A DNA stretch of 64,000 bases. It comes from Aquimarina sp040786285. GTDB taxonomy: Bacteria; Bacteroidota; Bacteroidia; Flavobacteriales; Flavobacteriaceae. Positions 16,875 through 27,000 of the stretch are shown here, in pieces (positions within the stretch are counted from its first letter, which is position 1; every line of letters starts with the position of its first letter). The translations under genes and the position numbers were made by a program. Under the pieces are notes generated by a model, which saw only the letters and a program-made list of their open reading frames with translations, had not been told where the DNA came from and searched no databases. Location of the stretch: assembly GCF_040786285.1 (NCBI RefSeq), contig NZ_JBFMKQ010000001.1:186001-250000 (forward strand). The letters are read 5' to 3'.

Positions 16875-19800
16875 CTATTTTAATACACTTTTTATCTGAC
16901 CAAGAGATTTTGTATTCGCCAATGATTTTACATCTTCTATTTTCCATTCTTTTGCTATTTCTTTGAGAGAAAGTCCCTTTTCACTTAATATTTTAAAGTT
17001 GGATTTAAGATCATTAATATCATCTTTTGTAATCTCGCCCTTCTGATCAAGGGTTAGTTTATCTAGTAAATGCCATGTTGCATTTTTTAACAAGCCTAAA
17101 AAACCCTCTATATTATTATCTTTTTGTAGGCTATACCTTTTAAAGAAGTTTACCAGTTGTACATAACCAGGTATTGTTGGAGTATTTTGTAAAAAGAACA
17201 CCGTTCGCTCATAGCTTTTGGTTTTCACCATATCATCATCTGCTAATGCTTTTATATTGGATAGATATTTAGGTTTCCTTTGTCTTACCAATATCAATAA
17301 ATCTTGTTCAGATTTATCCTTAGTTGCTTCTTTTTTTACTACGTTCTTCGCTTTTTTGGTTGTACCCTTTTTAGTTTTTGATATCGCCTTCTTTTTAATG
17401 TCTTTAGATGGAGTTGCTGGCTTTTCTATTACCGCATTGGTGGTCTTTATATCTAAACTTTGATTACGAACTGCCACGTCATAGCCAGGTATTTCGTCTT
17501 CATTATCTTCATCACAACAGGACCAAAAAATGGTTCCTTCGGTTTCTTTAGGCAAGCAACATTCATTATCATTTACCCATTCATTATCCTCACAACTGCA
17601 ATCCCCTTGTTCTTCTGGTGAGGAAGCACATGCTGGTTCAGATTTTAAGGTTTTTATACAATCGACTAACGAACAATGAGGTAATCCATTTTCGGGCTCA
17701 CATATTTTTTGCATTGGGTCATATTGCTCTTTTTCGAGAGCATATTTATATGTTTGCGAAACTTCTATCCATTCTAACCACCTTCTATATTTATCTTCGA
17801 ACGTACACATATCTTGTGGGCTTAGCCATAAAATATTTAACCCTACCAATGCCGGTACTTCTTTATATAATAATCTTTCAAAAATTTGGCGAGAATCTTT
17901 TGTTCTAAAACATTTTATCCATGATGGCAATGCAACCGTAGCCCAAAAAGAGTAAGGGTCTGTTCCTGGCAAATAATGAATCATGTTAGTTTCAGGATCT
18001 TCTGCACAAGGATCATCCTTATCTAGGTCTGGTTGCCAATCTATTTCGCAGCAATAATCAGGACAAATGGGTAATAGACAATTTTCGACTTTTTGGTTTG
18101 CTAAGGCTCTTTCGACCACTATGGGTTCTTGACATTGACTCCTATCTCTTGGTCTTAGTAAGATGTGTTCTACAAGATGCATTCCTGGATCATCGATGCA
18201 TTGTTTGGTCATTTTAATTGCGTCTTCTACTTCTTGCAGACAAGTATATTGTTGGGGGTGGTATGCAATCTCTTTGCTTGTATCAATGAGTTGAAAAGAA
18301 TACGGGCCATACTTTGTTTTTGAGATGCACTCTATACTGTATCTTTTATCTGTAACTAACTCGCAGAATCGAACAAATTCTAGTAATGCTTCAGAGCAAC
18401 ACGAATAGCAATTGCTACTTATAAAAGGATACTCTTCGGTACAAGCTCTTTCATCTTCATCGGTTTCTTCGTCACAACCACAAGGTTGTAATTCGTTATT
18501 AGGAATTGTCTCATCACCATCAGGAGACCAATATAATCTGTAGCAATATCCCTTATCTGTTTTATAAACCGGGAAATAGTTGATTAAATAATATATGTTT
18601 TCTAAATCAACATTTTGAGCATCTACATCACCATCAACAGGTATTTTCTCTAAAAAACATTTTAGAAAAGCATCGTTTTTATCCTCTGTGGGGTTATCTT
18701 TAGAACATATCTTGATACATTCTCTGGCAATTTCTACATATTCACAAAGTTTTTGAATTCTATCTGGGTTCTCGTTAATGTAATCATTTATTGTATCGAG
18801 GTTTTCAGTTCTGGCTTTTAAAGTCTTTTTTTGTGAATCTGCAGCTTGATCTTGAATAATATATTTGCTCCAATCCAGGTTTCCAATGATTTCTTCCCAC
18901 ACTATAATTTGGGCATCTCTTTCAGCTTCAGAGTTATACCAGCATGTATGATCTACTACAAAATAACTTGAAGAAACTATTTTAAATTTCCAGTATTGTT
19001 GATCGCACATCGGGATATAATTTCTATCATCTTCTGCAGCATACACGAATTCTCGTACTCCTCCTGGAATGCAATTATTACAAGAATCTACTTTAGTTGG
19101 ATATTTGCTATCCCAAGCATCTACATATGATTCAAAATCACATGAACTCTCTGCTAATACCTCGACCATACCCACATAAAACTTACCTTTTTCGCAGAGA
19201 ACTCTACAATTATTGGGAGTGTTGGCTAGTGCATAAAAATGTTGGTACTCTTTTATTGCTTCTTCAATACTATCAAAACAATCTACACTATCCCATAATA
19301 GGGTTCCCTGATATTCATTTTTATCAGGGTTAGTGCATACTCTATTATCTATCAATCCTTTCTCGGGAACGATGACTCTGTATTTGTATTTATCCTTGCA
19401 TTTTATAATTTCATGATCTTGTTCATCATCCAATTCATCTTCTTCAATTTCGACTTTATATACGGGAAATAATTCTGCTAATTGCACATAATAATTGACC
19501 AAAGTTTCCTCATTACCTCCTATTTCATCGCTTTTCTCTTTAGGGATTACTGCAATAAAAGAAGCTTCATTACAATCTTCGGATTCGGGGTTTTTATATT
19601 CCTCTTTAACATTTATTTTTCCTTCTTCTGTATATTCATCTTTATCTTTAGCCAGTCTAATTACCTCTAACCATTCTTCTCCCCAGGCAGCTTCAGCTTC
19701 TGCACTAGTTTGATAACCGGCATAACTTATCAAAACAAACTCGTTACCATCTTTATCTTTATAACAAACTTGATAGTGATATATATTTTTATCCTCTCGA

Positions 19801-22800
19801 GGGCAAACAACAATTTGTTTAGGAGGACAAATTCTTAAGTCAATTGGTGGTGTTTTATCACAAATAATTCTTTTGATTGTTTCTGATTGTTCTTTTTGGT
19901 CACACAAATAAGGATTCTTGGCTATAGGAGCATTTTTTTTATAGAACCTCCACTCATAAGATGTTCTTTTATCCTCTATCATTTCTGACGCCACAAACTC
20001 TTCATTGGGAGTTGTGTTGTTTGTGTATACCGTACTTATATAATTAGTTATTTCTTTTGCATCTTCTAGCGACCCTTTAATAGGTTCTTTTGAAAATTTG
20101 TTAATCTCTTTGTCATTATATTGTATTGCAATGGGAGTGTTTTTGTCGTTTAAAGAAAATTCAGATGCGTTATCTTTTTTTCTGGATACTTTTAGTGATA
20201 GTTTAGGTAATTTTTCAACAAATTCTGTGTAGGCCTCCCGAGTTTCTTTTTCAGTTTTATAAATGTCACTACTCATAAAAATTGGTTGTAATTCGTGAAG
20301 TGAATTACTGTTTCCATACACATATCGATATTCGGCAGGAGTACCAGTAACCTCAAACTTATAAAGATGTTCACTGCATAGTTTAGTAAAGCTTTTCAAT
20401 GCTTCGATTGCAATCACCTTATCAAAATTGGATTGTGCTCTCGCTTTAGATGAGAATTCGGATTCTGATTTTAATAGTATATCTTCTGTTTCTGAAAGTG
20501 ACCAAACGTATCTTCGTGGTTCTTCTTTAACTAAAACGGGTAGTTCGCTGTCTTTAAAAAAACGAAGCATTGAATTTAACACCTTGTTACGTTCTGATGC
20601 AATTTCAAAATCATTAGGCGGTAAGGTCAGGAATGAATCATTGGCATCTCTAAGTAAGAAATTATACTCTGGATTTCCTTCATCTCCTGATTGAAGATAA
20701 TTTTTTTTGTTACCTCCCAGCTCAAAAACTTTACGTATTTCCTGTAATGCTTCTTTTTTAGAATCATAAACACAATAACTAACTAGTGGCGTTATCGTAT
20801 CCTGTACAGGAATTTTAAATCCAATTTTAGTTTTCTCTTCCTTGTAACTAGGTTTAGTTCTTCTATTACCAAAAACTTTTATGCAACCATCTATAATTTC
20901 TTCTCTATGATTTTCATAACCGTCTGATACGGCAATGATTTTTTTCTTTTCATTCTGTAATAGTATTTTATAGGTGTTTTCTCCTTTTTCGGTGGTGTAA
21001 TTTTTTGAAGAATTTCCTAAAACTTTTGCTTTTCGCCATGCTGCGATTGCTTTATCTTTATCTGGATAGCACCCCAATCCATGAAAAGAAATTTTTTCGT
21101 CTGGTATATCGAGAGTCCATTTATATCCAGTATCATGCTCGGTCAAATAATGATTTAACTCTGCTTGTTTCATCATTTGCTCCCATGCTTCTTCTTCATT
21201 TTCGAAACCAATTTCGCTTGATATTTTCTCATTTGATACTGCATCTTTAATATGCCATTTCCAGCTAATAATAGGATCAATCTTAGGTTTTAGAGTACTA
21301 ACATCCAGGTAGTAATTTTCTTTATCAACCGGAAGCAAACGATATTCTTTGCTTTCTTTAGATCCATCAGAAGAAGTTTGCTTATTTATATTCTTAACGA
21401 ATTCTTCTCTTTTATTGATTGCCGTTTCTTCAGAAGTCATTTTAGTGTTCTTACTGCGAACAACTTCTATATTATCATGATTTAATAATCTTTGATCGTA
21501 GTGATACTTTGTGATTTTAATATTCTCATCTGTTGGTTCTTCACAAAATACCCTGGCTATTACAGTAGAATCAAAACCGTTTAGTTTTTTTTCTAATGCT
21601 GTATAGGATTTAGAGTCACGTAGCTTTAGTAAGATATCTTTTGCAGCGAGATTCAGTTCCTTTTCTGTTTCATAGCTAATATTACCTCTAAAAAGAAGAT
21701 TTCCTTTTGGGTCCTTAAGTATTACTCTATTGCATTCGGTTACTTCAAAATTGCATAGATTTCTCCTGTGATAATTTTCAATTCCCGATAATCGGGAAAC
21801 TCTTTTTTCAAACCCCGAAACGTTATCGGTATTCCAGGAAGGTTGTAGGTAGTTAAATGCTTTTCCTCGGTTTCTACTTAATTCTGCGAATTCATTGATA
21901 TATGAAGATTGATCATTGATCATTTCTTCATCCAACTCAGATTGGCTTAATTTACCTTTATATTGAAGTAATGAATACTCGGTAAATTCCTCACCAAACC
22001 GAGCCAATAAATGATCTAAAAACTGCTTACGTCTCGAAATATATTCTTCTTTATCCTCGGTTAATTCCTGAATAAGATTTATATATGATATTGGGTGATA
22101 TGTAATACTAAAATAATGTTGATCGGGAGTTTCGTCTTGTGATTTTCGAGTAGATAAACTATAGTTATTACTTGTTGCAGCAAAGAAAGCAGCATTTTTG
22201 GCTTCACTTTTTGCTATGTCGTCGGTTGCATATCTTTTTGTTCCTACTAGTACTATTCCGCATGGTAGGCTAGGATATAATACAAAAAAGCAACCAAAAC
22301 GATCTTTTAAAATCTGTATTGTATAGTTTTTGGCAAAAAAGGAATCAATTAATTGGTTTACATGTATAGAACGTATGTTTACTGAAGGAAAAGCATAAGA
22401 ATCAACTAATGCCGTTCCATCTTCACAATAGTTGCCAATGGATAATTCGGTTCTGGGGTTTTCTTCAAGTTTTTTTAATGCATCTCTCCATTGTTCATCG
22501 TCTGCTACAGGATACGCAAGTATAGTGCCTTCAGTTTGGGTGGTATTCTTATCATAAAATCTTAATAAGTCTTCTAGTCCGGGAATGCTTTCCGGAATCT
22601 GGGTGAAATATGTTTTCTTTTCTTCTTCACTTCTTTCTTTTTCGAATTTTAGTGAAAACAATGAGCGTATATTAGCTAGTTGAGAAGTATAATTGGCCAA
22701 TATTTGATCATAAAACAATAGATACCCCTTGAGTTGTAGTGCTTGAGTTTTTCTCAATAATGATGCACTATCAGGCAAACCTTCTTCTCCGATTCCATAT

Positions 22801-24068
22801 ACCGTCGGAAAATCGTTCTGAATAGCGTAGTAATCATTGATATCTTCATGATAAATCCCGAAAGGAATTTCATTATCCAGGCTACCTATTGATAATCTAA
22901 ATTTTTTACCAAAAGAAATTGACTTTAGAATCTTAATTTTATCAATCTTAAGTAACCCTTGTTCGTTGTATAAATCTACACAAGTATCATCGATCGAAAA
23001 TATAGGAACCTGGTACTCTTCTATAGCTTGTATCCAAGACATAGATGAAACCATGTTACCTCCTTGTTGCTCTTTGGTTATGTGTATTTTTTTTATTTTC
23101 CGAACACCTTCTATACTAAGAATAATGTTATACAGGTCTGATAGATGAATTTCTTCTCGTTTTTTTAATTGTTCAAACTCATCGGTATCAACAAATCCAA
23201 AGCTTTCTTTTCTGTAAGGTCTTCCGGCAAAAATATCGTCGATAGCTTTTCCTTTATCCAGAAGTTCATTGAGTGTATAGTACCTAATTTCGGGTTGAAT
23301 AAAGTTTTTAAGCTCCTTAATAATTTTTGGGTAAATTACTTGAGGATCGTATCCCAAGCGTATTTCGACATCTACACAAACCCCAAATTTAATTGGCTTT
23401 AAAACCTTTATATCAATAAAATCTTCACATAAATTTCTATACTTAGAAAGTAATTCTATTACTTCTTTCTTGATTTGATCATCATCGATACCTTCTTCTT
23501 TTTCTATATAAACTTTATATAATCCGTTTAGAAAAAGTTCTTCAAATTTGGCATCAATTATACAATCATCATAAGCAACAATAGCACTATTGTCATAGGT
23601 TTCAATACCTACCTCATCATTTGGGCGCACAGATGGAGAACAGCTTAAACTATCTATATTTTGATTTACAAATAGATTCACTTCTTGATTTACAGGTTCT
23701 AACCAGGCATTTCGAACACCTTCGATCTCTAGAAGTAATTTTCTATAATCGGTTATTGTAACCGGATTTACTGTTAGTATTTCTAAAGGAGTTAAAAAAT
23801 TATCGTCTTTGTCTTGATTGTTTTCCCGAGCAATTAAATCTTCGAAAGGAAGATTTGTTTTGTAACCCAAATCCATTAAAGCATAGACTAAAACTTCAAG
23901 AATTGTAATGCCTGGATCATGTACATTATGGTCGGTCCATATTTTTCCTGAAAGATTACCGATATGCTCAAGTCCCTCTTTTCTAAGCTTTTCAAAATCC
24001 AGATATTCTGGTAAATTTGGATCATTTTGCTTAATAACAGATATAGTATTTTCTGATAATCCTGCCAT
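16875..24068 (-). CDS. Extended eCIS baseplate protein (Afp12/GpJ-like) with tandem modules
   Basis: A protein of 2397 residues, more than twice the usual Afp12 length. The N-terminus (LSGKIWTDHNVHDPGITILEVLVYALMDLGYKT) is the classic start of the eCIS baseplate wedge component. The core resumes near the C-terminus with HLVEHILLRPR and a region around LPSWIKCFRTKDSRQIFERLLYKEVPALV. Between them, roughly residues 600-1950, runs a series of divergent modules of 50-100 residues. Most have a Y-x-[FW]-x-[LV] strand, a polar turn, a second strand, and a helix beginning near [FY]xSxxEA, resembling YegP/DUF1508 units. Such an expansion fits the baseplate cage described for the AlgoCIS particle. The protein is Cys-rich and ends with a Lys-rich linker and helical tail. 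It overlaps no neighbour; the baseplate J gene stop is 2 bp upstream of its start. Confidence 0.88.
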   Translation of the reverse strand: MAGLSENTISVIKQNDPNLPEYLDFEKLRKEGLEHIGNLSGKIWTDHNVHDPGITILEVLVYALMDLGYKTNLPFEDLIARENNQDKDDNFLTPLEILTVNPVTITDYRKLLLEIEGVRNAWLEPVNQEVNLFVNQNIDSLSCSPSVRPNDEVGIETYDNSAIVAYDDCIIDAKFEELFLNGLYKVYIEKEEGIDDDQIKKEVIELLSKYRNLCEDFIDIKVLKPIKFGVCVDVEIRLGYDPQVIYPKIIKELKNFIQPEIRYYTLNELLDKGKAIDDIFAGRPYRKESFGFVDTDEFEQLKKREEIHLSDLYNIILSIEGVRKIKKIHITKEQQGGNMVSSMSWIQAIEEYQVPIFSIDDTCVDLYNEQGLLKIDKIKILKSISFGKKFRLSIGSLDNEIPFGIYHEDINDYYAIQNDFPTVYGIGEEGLPDSASLLRKTQALQLKGYLLFYDQILANYTSQLANIRSLFSLKFEKERSEEEKKTYFTQIPESIPGLEDLLRFYDKNTTQTEGTILAYPVADDEQWRDALKKLEENPRTELSIGNYCEDGTALVDSYAFPSVNIRSIHVNQLIDSFFAKNYTIQILKDRFGCFFVLYPSLPCGIVLVGTKRYATDDIAKSEAKNAAFFAATSNNYSLSTRKSQDETPDQHYFSITYHPISYINLIQELTEDKEEYISRRKQFLDHLLARFGEEFTEYSLLQYKGKLSQSELDEEMINDQSSYINEFAELSRNRGKAFNYLQPSWNTDNVSGFEKRVSRLSGIENYHRRNLCNFEVTECNRVILKDPKGNLLFRGNISYETEKELNLAAKDILLKLRDSKSYTALEKKLNGFDSTVIARVFCEEPTDENIKITKYHYDQRLLNHDNIEVVRSKNTKMTSEETAINKREEFVKNINKQTSSDGSKESKEYRLLPVDKENYYLDVSTLKPKIDPIISWKWHIKDAVSNEKISSEIGFENEEEAWEQMMKQAELNHYLTEHDTGYKWTLDIPDEKISFHGLGCYPDKDKAIAAWRKAKVLGNSSKNYTTEKGENTYKILLQNEKKKIIAVSDGYENHREEIIDGCIKVFGNRRTKPSYKEEKTKIGFKIPVQDTITPLVSYCVYDSKKEALQEIRKVFELGGNKKNYLQSGDEGNPEYNFLLRDANDSFLTLPPNDFEIASERNKVLNSMLRFFKDSELPVLVKEEPRRYVWSLSETEDILLKSESEFSSKARAQSNFDKVIAIEALKSFTKLCSEHLYKFEVTGTPAEYRYVYGNSNSLHELQPIFMSSDIYKTEKETREAYTEFVEKLPKLSLKVSRKKDNASEFSLNDKNTPIAIQYNDKEINKFSKEPIKGSLEDAKEITNYISTVYTNNTTPNEEFVASEMIEDKRTSYEWRFYKKNAPIAKNPYLCDQKEQSETIKRIICDKTPPIDLRICPPKQIVVCPREDKNIYHYQVCYKDKDGNEFVLISYAGYQTSAEAEAAWGEEWLEVIRLAKDKDEYTEEGKINVKEEYKNPESEDCNEASFIAVIPKEKSDEIGGNEETLVNYYVQLAELFPVYKVEIEEDELDDEQDHEIIKCKDKYKYRVIVPEKGLIDNRVCTNPDKNEYQGTLLWDSVDCFDSIEEAIKEYQHFYALANTPNNCRVLCEKGKFYVGMVEVLAESSCDFESYVDAWDSKYPTKVDSCNNCIPGGVREFVYAAEDDRNYIPMCDQQYWKFKIVSSSYFVVDHTCWYNSEAERDAQIIVWEEIIGNLDWSKYIIQDQAADSQKKTLKARTENLDTINDYINENPDRIQKLCEYVEIARECIKICSKDNPTEDKNDAFLKCFLEKIPVDGDVDAQNVDLENIYYLINYFPVYKTDKGYCYRLYWSPDGDETIPNNELQPCGCDEETDEDERACTEEYPFISSNCYSCCSEALLEFVRFCELVTDKRYSIECISKTKYGPYSFQLIDTSKEIAYHPQQYTCLQEVEDAIKMTKQCIDDPGMHLVEHILLRPRDRSQCQEPIVVERALANQKVENCLLPICPDYCCEIDWQPDLDKDDPCAEDPETNMIHYLPGTDPYSFWATVALPSWIKCFRTKDSRQIFERLLYKEVPALVGLNILWLSPQDMCTFEDKYRRWLEWIEVSQTYKYALEKEQYDPMQKICEPENGLPHCSLVDCIKTLKSEPACASSPEEQGDCSCEDNEWVNDNECCLPKETEGTIFWSCCDEDNEDEIPGYDVAVRNQSLDIKTTNAVIEKPATPSKDIKKKAISKTKKGTTKKAKNVVKKEATKDKSEQDLLILVRQRKPKYLSNIKALADDDMVKTKSYERTVFFLQNTPTIPGYVQLVNFFKRYSLQKDNNIEGFLGLLKNATWHLLDKLTLDQKGEITKDDINDLKSNFKILSEKGLSLKEIAKEWKIEDVKSLANTKSLGQIKSVLK

Positions 24069-24070
24069 TC

Positions 24071-27000
24071 TTACGTTGATTGATATAATTTATTAATCTC
24101 GAGGTCGGGAGTAGTGGTTTCATTGTCTGGACATTCCTCCTTATCATCTTCTACACAAATTTCTCCTGCGGTTAAAACCGATCTTGCTGTAAGTGGTTTT
24201 ATAATAGATCCTGTTTGTTCACATTCACCCATTAGATGCAGACTTACGATAAAATCTACATACTCTAATTGTTCAACAAATCCAACGATATCAGAAAAGA
24301 GTACGACTTGGCCAAAAGCAAGTTTTTCTGAATCGCCAAGCGACCAAGGCGCTAAAAATAGCGTAATGTCCTCTTTGAGTTTTTTCTTATAAAAATCGGG
24401 TGATTTACCGCGATATAGTCGAATCTTAATTGATACATCAACATATTCAAACCTTGGATTCATGACTTTAAGTCGAGCAAAAGGAGACGTTCTTTTTCTA
24501 ATGTGATCTCCTATTTTTTCTAGCAGACTTACGGGTACTTTGGGTTCTTGTAAATTTCCAGATTTAAGCTTTGTTAAATCAGGAATTACGGTAACCACAA
24601 CATAACCTGGTGCTATTTCCAGATCACGTTTATAATCAATAGCAGAAAGCCCCATGGTATGCGTAATGCACTTTGCCTTATAAATTTCGGGGAAGCCTTC
24701 TAAAACAATTTTTTCATAATCAGTAAGCATTAGTGCTCTTCCTTTGTGCTTTAAATGCTCGCTAACTCTTGTATAAAAGTGCCCATTGGCTTCTGGAACT
24801 CTACCGCCAAATGAGGGGTACAACTGCTCTACTTTTTTAATATTAAAATCTGCTTCAACTAATTTGGCAATACCACCAGCTTCTAAAGCTTCTTCTAATC
24901 TGGTTTTATCGTTTAATTCTGTAATTCTTGCCGATGTTTTTGCAGCCTGAGTATGAATGCCTATCGTTTCGGCAACTGCTTTTACATTTTCGGGTGCTGC
25001 AACTTTGAGCCAATAAAAAGGACCTTGCATAACAGTATTCCCATCATTATTGATATCTTCTGGGATGATTATGGTAGTAATACCAGATACCGTAAAACCA
25101 TCTGTGGTATCAGAAATCACTTTAAAATCATACTCAAGTGGTTTCCATTCGTTATTACTTAAATACTGCCAGTTAATTTCTGCTCTGTCTAATTCTGAAT
25201 TGGCAGTAGCTTCAGCTAATTGAAAAAGCATAGACAAGCTACCTCCTACTGTTATTTTTTCTATTCCGATAAACAAAGTCCCTTCATCATCAAAATATGG
25301 GAAAAGTGTCGGTTCATTTACGATATTCTCTTGCTTAGATGTATCCTTAAATGGATAGAGATGAACTATATCCATATCCTCTATTTCGGCTTTAGCCTTA
25401 TAGTCTACAAATATGGATTTGATCTGTGGGGTATACGGTTCGTTAGGTAATTTGGCGTCTTCTTGTACATCTAAGAGATCAGTTACTCTGGTAACTCTCC
25501 TGCTTATATCAATTAAGATAATCAGTAAACCATAAGCGTTTAGATTATTATCAACCTCATTATCTGGAATACTTGTCGTATTAAAGGGAAGTCCAGGGTT
25601 ATTCTCTATCAGACTTTTGATTGTATCTAGATGAGTCTTGGTATGATCTAATTGATCTAATATCGATGATGCATTAAGATTAGGATCTAATTCAACAAGC
25701 ATCACATTAACATTGCCCAGGGCATTTAGAACTAGGGCAGGAGAACCTGGATTATTATAGTTATTATTCACAAAAACCAAATCTTGTTGGATAAGATTAG
25801 CGAGATTTAATAGATTTGGTATTTCAGTATCATTCAAAGCGTTTATCTCCGTAACCATGAAATCAACATTTCCTAATATAGTACCCAATACTATTATCGC
25901 TCGATCACCTAATAATTTTAATAATCTTAGGTCTTCTCGAACAGTTTCTGCTGTTTTTGCATCAATAATATTGGCAAGTGCCATTACTTGTTTTGCAAGT
26001 ACAAATGCATATTGATCATGCTGAAAATCTTCTCCTTTGAGTCGCATTCTAAAAAAAGCTTTTCTAGAATTTACGGTGAGTGGAGATAATGGATCAATCG
26101 GCATTGATTTTTCTGTATACATATCCATTGGAAAATCTGACCGATCCCAGACATATCCATTAAAATTAAACAGTGGATCAATTGGTGGGCAAAACTGTGG
26201 ATCAACTGGTATACAAAGTGAGAAAGGATCCTTATCAATAAAAATCGTCTTTAAATCATTGTCTTTCTTCCATAAGGCATTATCCAAAATACTGCCTTCC
26301 ATTTGAAAGCTATTGTTCGTGATCGGAGCCCCTCCATCTTGATTATAGGCTTCATAGTAATCGGTAAAATCTTGAGGCCTGTCTTTCCACTCAACACCAA
26401 CTCTAAAAGATTCCCAGTTTTTGCAAAAGACTTCTTTTGATCCAATAAAAAAGGAAGCATCGACCTTGGGTCGTGGTCCAAACGGAAACATGGGTTTGTT
26501 TACATCCTGTAAATTTTCATCATTTTGGACTATTATATTTTTAACTCCGCAGACCTTAACATCGATTTTGGCATCGATAAGTGCTAAGCCTTTTAAAAAG
26601 TTATAAGGTGATATTTCTTTTTCTTCAAGTGGATTTCCATCTTTTTTTAAGCAACATGTATTACGATTATTTCCATTAAGTATAACAGGTCCTCCTGTAA
26701 TTTCATCACATGTAAAAACATTTAGCTTCTTTTTTACTTTAGGATTAAGTTCTATTTTTACTAATGGAAATGGTGTTTTAAGTTCAATTTTTTCTTTTAG
26801 TTTTTCTTCATCAAAAAAGACCACCTTAGGATCATCATCATCTAATGTTATTTTAAACATAAATTGTATATCCCCATCGGTATTTAATTCTAGAAATGCG
26901 GGAAGGTTTATTTCGACATTTTCAATGTTATCTGGTTTTGGGATGATCCACTCTTCTTCACCGCTAAAAGAAATCATAAAAAGCTGACTGACATCGGGAA

